From Firmicutes bacterium UBA7510 (lineage in GTDB: Bacteria; Bacillota; Clostridia; Tissierellales; Sedimentibacteraceae), in contig DLNM01000043.1 of NCBI GenBank assembly GCA_002479485.1, forward strand, positions 1-61,219: DNA of 61,219 nt, in the 5' to 3' direction. Every line of letters starts with the position of its first letter. Positions within the stretch are counted from its first letter, which is position 1. Position numbers and translations under genes: made by a program. Below the pieces are notes generated by a model. It searched no databases, had not been told where the DNA came from, and saw only the letters and a list, made by a program, of their open reading frames with translations. Positions 40,489 to 48,760 of this stretch are shown one piece after another.

Positions 40489-41892
40489 ATGGATAAGGAT
40501 TTATTAATTATAGGAGGAGGACCGGGTGGCTATGTTGCAGCCATCCGTGCTTCTCAATTAGGAGCAAAGGTTACGATTATAGAAGAAGATAAGGTTGGCG
40601 GAACTTGTCTTAATAGAGGGTGTATAGCAACAAAAGCTTTGTACAAAAACGCTGAGGTATTAAATACTATAAAAAAATCAGATGATTTTGGTATAAGTAT
40701 AGCTAGCTACTCACTTAATATGACGAAAGTTCAAAATAGAAAAAATGAAGTTTCAGACAATTTAAGAGGTGGTATAGAACAACTACTTAAAGGTTTTAAT
40801 ATAGAAGTTATATATGGAAAGGCAAGCTTTGTTGATAAAAATAAGATTGAATATACTACTAACGAAGGCATAAAAAATACAATTATAGCAAATAAAATTA
40901 TTATAGCAACAGGCTCGTCAGTTCAAAAACTACCAATTGAAGGTATGGATTTGCCAAATGTTATAACAAGCAATGAAGCATTAAACCTTGATTATGTACC
41001 TAATGATATTGTAATAATAGGTGGCGGAGTTATAGGAATAGAATTTGCAGGCATATTTGCTTCATTTGGAGCTAATGTTACAGTTGTTGAATATGCTCCA
41101 AGAATACTTCCTATGCTTGATGAAGAAATGGTAAAAAGATTAACTATGTACCTGAAGAAAAAGGGTATAAAAATCAACGCCGGAGTTGGTGTAAAAAAGG
41201 TTGAGCAGCTAAATGATAAATTAAAAATAATTGCTGATAACAAAGGAAACAATGTTGAATATGCAGCTGATCTAGTTTTAGTGGCTACTGGAAGAACAAT
41301 AAATACTGATGGACTAGGTCTTGAAAACATTAACATTGAATATGACAGAAAAGGAATTAAGGTTAATGAATTTTTTGAAACCTCTGTTAAAAATGTATAT
41401 GCAATTGGTGATGTTATAGGCGGACAAATGCTTGCACATGTTGCTTCTGATGAAGGTAAGGTAGCAGTAGAAAATATGTATGGAATAAATTCAAGAATAA
41501 ATTACGATTGCGTGCCAGCTTGTGTTTTCACATTCCCAGAATTATCTTCTGTAGGTCTTACTGAAGAAGAAGCTAAAAAAAGAGAAATAGATTACTCTGT
41601 AGGAAAATTCAATTTTGCAGCTAACTGCAAGGCTCAAACAATTAGTGAAGGTGATGGCTTAGTTAAAGTCCTAGCTGATTCTACAAGTAATAAAATAATT
41701 GGTGTGCATATCTTAGGCCCTAACGCAAGTGATTTAATACACGAAGGAACTTTAGCTATTGAAAATGGTCTAACAATAGAAGATATAAGAAAAACTATTC
41801 ACGCACACCCAACATTATCTGAAGCTTTCCAAGAGGCTTCACTTGCAACATTAGGTGAAGCCATACATGCTCTACCTAGGAGGCAACTATGA
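40489..41892 (+). CDS. lpdA: Dihydrolipoyl dehydrogenase (L protein)
   Basis: 467 residues from ATG 40489 (AATGGAGGAAGCT); the longer frame from 40420 translates the repeat element. FAD motif LLIIGGGPGGYVAAIRASQLG; redox pair Cys40/Cys45 in GGTCLNRGCIATKAL, where the usual Pro of GCIPTK is Ala; NAD motif IVIIGGGVIGIEFAGIFA; C-terminal His-Glu in HAHPTLSEAFQEA. It reoxidises the lipoyl arm of GcvH. No lipoyl domain of its own. Confidence 0.95.
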   Translation: MDKDLLIIGGGPGGYVAAIRASQLGAKVTIIEEDKVGGTCLNRGCIATKALYKNAEVLNTIKKSDDFGISIASYSLNMTKVQNRKNEVSDNLRGGIEQLLKGFNIEVIYGKASFVDKNKIEYTTNEGIKNTIIANKIIIATGSSVQKLPIEGMDLPNVITSNEALNLDYVPNDIVIIGGGVIGIEFAGIFASFGANVTVVEYAPRILPMLDEEMVKRLTMYLKKKGIKINAGVGVKKVEQLNDKLKIIADNKGNNVEYAADLVLVATGRTINTDGLGLENINIEYDRKGIKVNEFFETSVKNVYAIGDVIGGQMLAHVASDEGKVAVENMYGINSRINYDCVPACVFTFPELSSVGLTEEEAKKREIDYSVGKFNFAANCKAQTISEGDGLVKVLADSTSNKIIGVHILGPNASDLIHEGTLAIENGLTIEDIRKTIHAHPTLSEAFQEASLATLGEAIHALPRRQL

Positions 41893-42875
41893 TTTACCCA
41901 ATACTAATAGAATCAAGCTATGAAAATCCTTGGTATAACTTAGCCTTAGAGGAATACCTTTTTAATACTGTAAATACTAATGAAGTTATATTATACCTAT
42001 GGCAAAATAATAACACCGTAGTAATTGGCAGAAACCAAAACGCTTGGAAAGAATGTGATTCTGAAAAATTAGAAAAAGACGGAGGGAAACTTGCTAGGCG
42101 TTTATCAGGAGGCGGTGCAGTATACCATGATTTAGGAAATTTGAACTTTACATTTATTATGCATAAGGATAATTATAATTTAGAAAGACAATTATCAGTT
42201 ATAGCAAACGCTCTTAAATATTTCGACATAAATGCTGAATTTTCAGGAAGAAATGATATGCTAATTAATGATAAAAAATTTTCAGGCCATGCATACTACT
42301 TTAAGGACAACAGAGCATATCATCATGGTACGCTATTAGTTAATTCTAATTTACAGAAATTAGCTCACTATCTTAGTCCATCAAAGAAAAAAATCGAGTC
42401 AAAAGGCGTTGATTCTGTCAGATCAAGAGTTACAAATATCGCAGACATAGATAAGGATATAACTATATATAGAATGGCAAATGCATTAAAAAAATCCTTT
42501 GAAAACACCTATGGTATTATATCGAAATACAAGGTTTATGACTATAATAACCCAAACATTATAACACTACAAGATAAATACTCCTCATGGGATTGGCGAT
42601 ATGGTGGAAGTCCAAAATTTGATATATCTTTTTCTGATAAATTTACATGGGGCGAGGTAGAAATTGCTCTATCACTGAAAAATGGATTAATAAGTGATAT
42701 GAAGGTATACACTGATGCAATGGATACAAGGCTATTTGATGATTTTAGTGTCGGATTTATAGGATGTAAATTTGATAAAGAAAGTATGTCCAAAATATGC
42801 AAAGAACAGACTCAAAATATGCCTGATAATGTTAAGCTAGATATAAATACCCTTATAAATAATTTAGAAATATAA
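41889..42875 (+). CDS. lplA: Lipoate-protein ligase A
   Basis: 328 residues. RRLSGGGAVYHDLGNLNF is the lipoyl-AMP loop; SGRNDMLINDKKFSGHAYYF carries the binding-site Lys; the C-terminal accessory domain (from about 245) is present, so it can both activate and transfer lipoate. It overlaps lpdA by 4 nt (ATGA type), and its job is to load GcvH with salvaged lipoate. Confidence 0.93.
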   Translation: MIYPILIESSYENPWYNLALEEYLFNTVNTNEVILYLWQNNNTVVIGRNQNAWKECDSEKLEKDGGKLARRLSGGGAVYHDLGNLNFTFIMHKDNYNLERQLSVIANALKYFDINAEFSGRNDMLINDKKFSGHAYYFKDNRAYHHGTLLVNSNLQKLAHYLSPSKKKIESKGVDSVRSRVTNIADIDKDITIYRMANALKKSFENTYGIISKYKVYDYNNPNIITLQDKYSSWDWRYGGSPKFDISFSDKFTWGEVEIALSLKNGLISDMKVYTDAMDTRLFDDFSVGFIGCKFDKESMSKICKEQTQNMPDNVKLDINTLINNLEI

Positions 42876-42892
42876 TTTAATTATATAATTTG

Positions 42893-42934
42893 AATAAGCA
42901 GTTGGAATTTCTATGAGTATTCCAGCTGTTTATT
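42893..42934. terminator. Bidirectional terminator between lplA and the DtxR-type gene
   Basis: AATAAGCAGTTGGAAT and ATTCCAGCTGTTTATT form a 16-bp stem (one wobble) with a 10-nt loop; T-rich tails on both strands. It overlaps the stop of the leftward gene. Confidence 0.85.
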
Positions 42935-43397
42935 TATTTTCATTATTTGAATAATTTAAAAGAAATTTATTTATACACTCTAAAGTTTCTGAATTAATTA
43001 AATGCTCAATCTTTTCTGTTTGATCAAGCAATGTTTCCCTAACTCCAAGGTATCTTAAAAAAGCTTCAATCGTATTATGCCTTAATAATAAAAACCTGCC
43101 TATATTTAATCCATTATCGGTTAAAAAAATAGCTCCATGCTTTTTATACTCACATATGTTTAGTTCAAGTAGCCTTTTCATCATCTTTGTAGTTGAAGGA
43201 GGTCTTACATTTAATGCCTCAGACAAATCATTTACCCTAATTCCCATTTTATTATCAATACTTAATCTATATATCATCTCAATATAATCCTCCATTGAAG
43301 GAGTTATGAGATTACCATCATTTTTTATGTATTCACTAAATGTATAAAAATTTTCATTACTAATTGTACTCACTCCCATACAAATAATTTTTATCAT
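42930..43397 (-). CDS. DtxR/MntR-family metal-dependent repressor
   Basis: 155 residues; the first ~20 are uncertain because no clear binding site precedes either ATG (43397 or 43379). From TPSMEDYIEMIYRLSIDNKMGIRVNDLSEALNVRPPSTTKMMKRLLEL on it is a typical DtxR winged helix, with RFLLLRHNTIEAFLRYLGV and EKIEHLINSETLECINKFL as the dimerisation/metal part. No SH3 domain. Divergent from feoA; probably the iron regulator of feoAB. Confidence 0.85.
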   Translation of the reverse strand: MIKIICMGVSTISNENFYTFSEYIKNDGNLITPSMEDYIEMIYRLSIDNKMGIRVNDLSEALNVRPPSTTKMMKRLLELNICEYKKHGAIFLTDNGLNIGRFLLLRHNTIEAFLRYLGVRETLLDQTEKIEHLINSETLECINKFLLNYSNNENK

Positions 43398-43489
43398 TAA
43401 TATAATTGTATTTCAAATTATTATGTTATATTCTAAAAACCTACAATTTTTAGTAGCAAAAATATTTATAACTCATAGAATAAATTATG

Positions 43490-43507
43490 TTTTAGCCAAA
43501 GCTAAAA
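43490..43507. promoter_or_regulatory. Candidate DtxR-type operator upstream of feoA
   Basis: TTTTAGC-N4-GCTAAAA, a 7-bp palindrome in the divergent region; a related half, TTTTAGGTTAAA, follows at about 43512. Resembles TTAGG/CCTAA-type metal boxes. Confidence 0.45.
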
Positions 43508-43557
43508 TTAATTTTAGGTTAAAGTATAAAAGAAAACAACTTAGAAAGAGGGTTAAT

Positions 43558-43779
43558 ATGAGGAATTTATCTGAAGCTAATATAGGTGATAATATTACTA
43601 TAATAAAAAATAACGCGAATAATTCGCTGAAGGAAAGATTGCTTGCATTGGGGTTAACAACTGGAGCAAATGTTGAAGTATTAAGAAAAGGTCCAAAAAA
43701 TAACTTAACAGTATATAGAATTAGAGGTGCAATGATAGCGCTTAGAAATGAAGAAATAAATAATATTATTTGTAGTTAA
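43558..43779 (+). CDS. feoA: FeoA, ferrous iron transport accessory protein
   Basis: 73 residues from ATG 43558 (AGAAAGAGGGTTAAT upstream). SH3-like fold: ANIGDNITIIKN ... LKERLLALGLTTGANVEVLRKGPKNNLTVYRIRGAMIALRNEEINNI, standard FeoA. Thought to regulate the GTPase/transport activity of FeoB. Confidence 0.92.
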   Translation: MRNLSEANIGDNITIIKNNANNSLKERLLALGLTTGANVEVLRKGPKNNLTVYRIRGAMIALRNEEINNIICS

Positions 43780-43781
43780 AA

Positions 43782-43865
43782 GAGTGAAATAAAAAAACAT
43801 TTCACTCTATGGAAGAATCAAAAAACGATTCTTCATAAATTTTATTATGATGCCACGAAGTGGCA
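43782..43865 (+). repeat. Three-hairpin operon-internal repeat (feoA-feoB)
   Basis: Hairpin 1 GAGTGAAAT/ATTTCACTC (43782-43807); the 28-nt middle palindrome at 43809-43836 is identical to those in the gcv operon; hairpin 3 TGCCAC-GAA-GTGGCA (43851-43865), then TAATAGGAGG, the feoB binding site. Confidence 0.85.
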
Positions 43866-43880
43866 TAATAGGAGGTTAAA

Positions 43881-46001
43881 ATGGGGTTAACTTCACAGTC
43901 AACAGGTAAAATTGCGCCTGAAGATGTTTTTTATATTAAAAAAGGAATGGATGAATATGTAATAGCATTAGCTGGTAATCCAAACACAGGAAAAAGTACT
44001 GTTTTTAATTATCTAACCGGTTTAAAGCAACATACTGGCAATTGGCCCGGTAAAACAGTAGTAAATGCACAGGGGGAATATTCATATAACAATAACAGTT
44101 ACATTCTAGTAGACCTTCCAGGCGCATATTCTTTATTTACATCATCAAAAGACGAAGAAGTAGCAAAGGATTTTATATGTTTTGGCAATCACGACGCTGT
44201 TGTAGTTGTCACTGATGCTACATGTCTAGAAAGAAATCTTAATTTAGTGTTTCAAGTAATGGAACTTACAGATAATGTAATATTATGTGTGAATTTAATA
44301 GATGAAGCAAATAAGAAAAATATTCATATAAATAAAGAGTTACTGGAAAAAGAGCTTGGTGTACCAGTTATACTTACAGCTGCAAGAAGTGGTATAGGAA
44401 TGGAAGACCTTATAAAATGCATAGAAAAAATTGCATTAAAAAAACAATCATATAAACCTAATAGAGTTATATATAATGAGGACATAGAAAAAAAGGTTAA
44501 TAATATAGTACCTATACTAGAACGTTACGAAGTTGACAATCCGCGATATTATGCCTTAAGATTTATAGATAGCAGCATAAACTATTTTGATAATGCAAGC
44601 AAAGTGCCTAATAAGCAAATAGAAAAAATAGATGAAATAATAGAAAATATTAAACAATCTATTGATATAGATAATGACAAAGATATTCTTAGAGAAGAAA
44701 TATCCAAGGAAAATTATGAGCGAGCAAAATATATTAAAGAAAAGTGTGTAAAAGAAGATTATACAAAATTATACCGTGACAAAAAAATTGACGACATAAT
44801 TACATCAAAAATCTTTGGTATTCCAATCATGTTATTAATGCTAGGAATTGTGTTATGGATAACTATTCAAGGTGCAAACTACCCTTCACAACTATTGAGT
44901 AAAGTATTATTTGGATTTGAAGACATTTTGACAAATCTTTGTATACAATATGGAGTACCTGATTTTATACACGGTATTTTAGTACTAGGGTTATATAGAA
45001 CTCTAGCATGGGTTATTGCAGTTATGTTACCTCCTATGGCAATATTCTTCCCATTATTTACACTACTAGAGGATTTAGGCTATTTGCCAAGGGTAGCCTT
45101 TAATCTAGATCATCTGTTTAAGAAAGCATGCGCCCACGGAAAACAGTGCCTCAGTATGTGTATGGGATTTGGCTGTAATGCAGCTGGAATTATAGGTTGT
45201 AGAATAATTGATTCACCAAGAGAAAAAATGATAGCTATGCTAACAAACAATTTTGTTCCATGCAACGGTAGATTTCCAACACTTATAGCTATTTCAACAG
45301 TATTCTTTGCAGTGACATCATATGAAGCACTTAACGGTATTATCCCAGCAATTGCTATAACCTTAATGGTTATAATCGGAATAAGTATTACACTTTTAGT
45401 TTCATATATTCTATCTATAACTATCTTAAAAGGAGTACCATCAACATTTACTCTTGAATTACCACCATACAGAGTACCAAAAATAGGTAGAGTTTTATAT
45501 TCGTCAATAATAGACAGAACAATATTTGTATTAACAAGAGCCGTCATTATAGCCGCTCCTGCTGGTGCGATAACATGGTTAATATCTAATATAACTATTG
45601 GAGATTTAAGTATTCTGACTCATGTTTCAAATTTTCTAAATCCTTTTGCAAGAATAATTGGGTTGGATGGATTTATACTTATGGCATTTATCGTAGGTCT
45701 TCCAGCAAATGAGATAGTATTGCCCGTACTTTTGATGGCCTATTTATCAACAGGTAGCTTAACAGAATTTAGCAGTATACAAGAACTTAAAACAATTTTA
45801 GTTGATAATGGCTGGACTTATTTAACAGCGCTTAATACTATGCTATTTAGCCTACTTCACTGGCCATGCTCTACAACCTTGTTAACTATAAAGAAAGAAA
45901 CAGGTAGCCTTAAGTGGACTATAGCAGCATTTATAATTCCTACAGTTATTGCTGTAGTAGTTTGCTTTATGACCACCGTGGTTTATAATTTAATATTTTA
46001 A
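43881..46001 (+). CDS. feoB: FeoB ferrous iron transporter
   Basis: 706 residues. N-terminal G domain: G1 AGNPNTGKST (31-40), G2/G3 in TGNWPGKTV and DLPGAYSL, G4-like NLIDEA. After a helical spacer come about eight membrane helices with the Gate motifs (FTLLEDLGYLPRVAFNLDHLFKKACAHGKQCLSMCMGFGCNAAGIIG and VGLPANEIVLPVLLMAY). It imports Fe2+. Iron is needed for the Fe-S proteins and ferredoxins this metabolism relies on. Confidence 0.95.
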   Translation: MGLTSQSTGKIAPEDVFYIKKGMDEYVIALAGNPNTGKSTVFNYLTGLKQHTGNWPGKTVVNAQGEYSYNNNSYILVDLPGAYSLFTSSKDEEVAKDFICFGNHDAVVVVTDATCLERNLNLVFQVMELTDNVILCVNLIDEANKKNIHINKELLEKELGVPVILTAARSGIGMEDLIKCIEKIALKKQSYKPNRVIYNEDIEKKVNNIVPILERYEVDNPRYYALRFIDSSINYFDNASKVPNKQIEKIDEIIENIKQSIDIDNDKDILREEISKENYERAKYIKEKCVKEDYTKLYRDKKIDDIITSKIFGIPIMLLMLGIVLWITIQGANYPSQLLSKVLFGFEDILTNLCIQYGVPDFIHGILVLGLYRTLAWVIAVMLPPMAIFFPLFTLLEDLGYLPRVAFNLDHLFKKACAHGKQCLSMCMGFGCNAAGIIGCRIIDSPREKMIAMLTNNFVPCNGRFPTLIAISTVFFAVTSYEALNGIIPAIAITLMVIIGISITLLVSYILSITILKGVPSTFTLELPPYRVPKIGRVLYSSIIDRTIFVLTRAVIIAAPAGAITWLISNITIGDLSILTHVSNFLNPFARIIGLDGFILMAFIVGLPANEIVLPVLLMAYLSTGSLTEFSSIQELKTILVDNGWTYLTALNTMLFSLLHWPCSTTLLTIKKETGSLKWTIAAFIIPTVIAVVVCFMTTVVYNLIF

Positions 46002-46040
46002 TATAAGTAAAAAAATGGTAAACTGCATTCACAAATATAA

Positions 46041-46071
46041 AAAAACTGAGCTTTAAAAGTTCAGTTTTTTT
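46041..46071 (+). terminator. Rho-independent terminator of feoAB
   Basis: AAAAACTGAGCTTT pairs with AAAGTTCAGTTTTT, followed by a T-run. Confidence 0.8.
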
Positions 46072-46101
46072 GTTAGTATATTGAAAATAATTATAATTTT
46101 T

Positions 46102-46539
46102 TTAATTTATTTTTTTTCGGTTTATTAGCTTTATGACCCACAAGCTAATTCCGGATAATAAAGAGATAAAAGCGAATAGATAAGCAAGTGGAATAAAGGC
46201 AAATGGCTCTACTAATGTACCGTCTGCTGCAACATAGCTTCCTATGACATTAAATGCAACAAAACAGCCAATGCAAGCCATAAGGGATATCAACAGTGTT
46301 CCCTTAAAAAAAGCTGACTTTTTATCACGATTCCATTTTTCTGCAATTTTGCGAATAGGTTTTATATCATTCATATTATTTACTCCTTTAATATCTGTAT
46401 CAATTTTTTCTAATTCTAGCTTGCAATCTTCACAAGTTTTCAAGTGTTCCTCTACCAGTTCGTAGCTTTTTTTACTACAAACATTATCATGATAAAGTGG
46501 AAGCAAATCTCTAATAATTTCACACGGAATTTTCATCAT
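46102..46539 (-). CDS. Zinc-finger (zf-HC2) anti-sigma factor
   Basis: 145 residues. MKIPCEIIRDLLPLYHDNVCSKKSYELVEEHLKTCEDCKLEL holds the H-x3-C-x2-C zinc anti-sigma motif (HLKTCEDC); two membrane helices follow (GTLLISLMACIGCFVAFNVI and FIPLAYLFAFISLLSGISLWVI). It should hold the ECF sigma factor of the overlapping upstream gene until a signal arrives. Confidence 0.87.
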   Translation of the reverse strand: MMKIPCEIIRDLLPLYHDNVCSKKSYELVEEHLKTCEDCKLELEKIDTDIKGVNNMNDIKPIRKIAEKWNRDKKSAFFKGTLLISLMACIGCFVAFNVIGSYVAADGTLVEPFAFIPLAYLFAFISLLSGISLWVIKLINRKKIN

Positions 46540-47009
46540 AACATCTCCTTTAGTTTTATTTTAGCTCGGTGATAAGTGACTCTTGCCCAACTTTCCGTTT
46601 TGTTAAACAGCTCTGCAATTTGTGCAAATTGTAGCTCTCCAAACAATCTTAAAGTAAATACTTCCTTATATGGTTCATCCAGATTGTGAAGCGCTTTATG
46701 AATTTCAAATGCAGATTCTGCTATAAACAACCTGTTATCAAGGTTGACATCGTCAACACGTTCTTCTATGTCAGAATCGTAACTATACTTCTTCATTTTT
46801 TTTCTATATGAAAAATATGTGTTCTTTGCAATTTGACATAGCCAAACATACACTTTACACGTTCCATTAAACTTATCGATGCTTTTTAATGCTTTAAAAA
46901 AAGTTTCCTGTGTTATTTCTTCAGCAACTGCCTCATTTTTACTTAAAGACAAAACGTATTTGTGAACATCCTTAAAGTATTGACTGTATATTTCATTGAA
47001 ATCAGTCAC
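46536..47009 (-). CDS. ECF-type RNA polymerase sigma factor
   Basis: 157 residues. Region 2: FNEIYSQYFKDVHKYVLSLSKNEAVAEEITQETFFKAL and the promoter-melting KVYVWLCQIAKNTYFSYRKK; region 4: LDEPYKEVFTLRLFGELQFAQIAELFNKTESWARVTYHRAKIKLKEML. Overlaps its anti-sigma gene by 4 nt. Confidence 0.92.
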   Translation of the reverse strand: MTDFNEIYSQYFKDVHKYVLSLSKNEAVAEEITQETFFKALKSIDKFNGTCKVYVWLCQIAKNTYFSYRKKMKKYSYDSDIEERVDDVNLDNRLFIAESAFEIHKALHNLDEPYKEVFTLRLFGELQFAQIAELFNKTESWARVTYHRAKIKLKEML

Positions 47010-47125
47010 ATTCTCACCTCTCTTCCATACATAAGACTGCCGAAGCTATGATTTGTTACAAAATTTCAGAAAAAATTTAATATCGCTATGACACACTTAC
47101 TAAAGGTTATAAATATGTTATTACA

Positions 47126-48601
47126 TTACGTACCACAAAATGTCCTATAAGGATAATTTGATTTTGGAGGTAGCTTTGTGTATTCAGACTGGCAACGTGT
47201 ATCGGCATATGGTTTTGATAAAGCATCAAGCAGACGCTCCATTACACTAAAATCATCATTATTTACAGCTGCCTCTAAGGCCTCTTCTACTCTATGGTTT
47301 CGAGGAATTATTGCCGGATTTGACTGTCGCATTAATTCATTTGATAATAATTGACTTTCCTGCTGTCTTTCTAATCTTGCCTTCCACAACTCATACCACT
47401 TAGTAAATTCTTCGGTTTTATATAAAACTGTATTCTCTGGCTTATCATAGGTCATTTCAGAAAATGTATTTGTATAATCTGCATTATATTTTTGCATCAT
47501 ACTAAGAAGATTTTCAATTAAATATTGATCATCTTCCTCTTCATTAAATATTCCTAATTTTGATCTCATTCCAAGTAAGTAATTATAATTGTATAATTCA
47601 TTGTATTCTGAAATTGCATCCTGAGCTAACTCTATTGCTTTTTCTTTATTATCATGTAACAAAGGCAATAAAGCTTCAGCAAGACGTGCTAAATTCCAAG
47701 CACCAATACTTGGTTGATTACCATATGCATAACGACCATATTGATCTATGGAACTAAAAACAGTAGCAGGGTCGTAGGTATCCATAAAAGCACATGGACC
47801 ATAATCAATAGTTTCACCGCTAATAGCTACATTATCGGTGTTCATTACTCCATGTATAAATCCAACTAGTTGCCATTTTGCAATAAGAAGGGCCTGACGT
47901 TTAATAACTTCTTTAAGCAAGAAAAGATATTTATTTTCACTGGATTCAAAATCTTTATAATGTCTATTTAAGGTATAATCGGCTAAAGCTCTAAGATCGT
48001 CTATAGTGCCCCATTTTGAAACGTACTCAAAGGTGCCAACACGCAAATGACTAGCTGCTACTCGAGTAAGAATAGCACCACGCTGGATAGCTTCCCTATA
48101 TACTGGTTCGCCGGTTGTTACTACAGCCAAACTACGTGTAGTAGGAATTCCAAGCGCATACATAGCTTCGCTTATAATATATTCTCGCAACATCGGTCCA
48201 AGTGCTGCTCTGCCGTCACCCTTACGAGAGTACGGTGTCTCACCTGAGCCTTTAAGCTGTATATCAAATCTCTCACCACTAGGTGTTATCTGCTCACCAA
48301 GCAATATAGCTCTGCCATCTCCTAGCATAGTAAAATAACCAAACTGATGTCCTGCATACGCCTGAGCAATAGGAAAAGAGCCTTCAGGAACTTTATTGCC
48401 AGCAATAATATCTATAGCTTGATTGCTTTTTAAATACTCAATATTTAGACCTAATGATGTTGCTAATTTATTATTGAGAATTATAAGGTTTGGTGAACTA
48501 ACAGGCGTTGGATTTTGACTTGAAAAGAAAATCTTTGGCAATCGTGCATAACTGTTATCTAGATTCCAACCTGAATTTATATTTACATTTTTATCTATCA
48601 T
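47126..48601 (-). CDS. selO: SelO/YdiU-family protein adenylyltransferase (pseudokinase AMPylator)
   Basis: 491 residues. GDGRAILLGEQITPSGERFDIQLKGSGETPYSRKGDGRAALGPMLREYIISEAMYALGIPTTRSLAVV covers the nucleotide loop, Lys and Glu; GVMNTDNVAISGETIDYGPCAFMD holds the metal-binding Asn/Asp. The family transfers AMP to Ser/Thr/Tyr of redox proteins. The C-terminus is YRTFCGT: a Cys stands where some SelO homologues end with a Cys or Sec near the terminus, and no TGA recoding is seen. Single gene. Confidence 0.9.
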   Translation of the reverse strand: MIDKNVNINSGWNLDNSYARLPKIFFSSQNPTPVSSPNLIILNNKLATSLGLNIEYLKSNQAIDIIAGNKVPEGSFPIAQAYAGHQFGYFTMLGDGRAILLGEQITPSGERFDIQLKGSGETPYSRKGDGRAALGPMLREYIISEAMYALGIPTTRSLAVVTTGEPVYREAIQRGAILTRVAASHLRVGTFEYVSKWGTIDDLRALADYTLNRHYKDFESSENKYLFLLKEVIKRQALLIAKWQLVGFIHGVMNTDNVAISGETIDYGPCAFMDTYDPATVFSSIDQYGRYAYGNQPSIGAWNLARLAEALLPLLHDNKEKAIELAQDAISEYNELYNYNYLLGMRSKLGIFNEEEDDQYLIENLLSMMQKYNADYTNTFSEMTYDKPENTVLYKTEEFTKWYELWKARLERQQESQLLSNELMRQSNPAIIPRNHRVEEALEAAVNNDDFSVMERLLDALSKPYADTRCQSEYTKLPPKSNYPYRTFCGT

Positions 48602-48678
48602 AGTATCTCCTTTTTAATTTATCTTTTATATTGTTTTTAGTTTTAGCTTCTATAAAAAAACTATGCAAATAGTACAAA

Positions 48679-48722
48679 AGGGACGTTACTATTTTCATCG
48701 AATAAAAAAGTAACGTCCTTAA
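48679..48722 (-). terminator. Terminator of the amidase gene
   Basis: Minus strand AAGGACGTTACT and AGTAACGTCCCTTTT form a 12-bp stem; loop about 18 nt. Confidence 0.75.
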
Positions 48723-48760
48723 AAGAAAAAATTTATGATGTATTTAGGGTCAATATTTGT

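Noticed and set aside
47126..47150. Selenocysteine at the C-terminus of SelO
   Set aside because: The gene ends in Cys-Gly-Thr and a normal stop; no in-frame UGA with a conserved extension.
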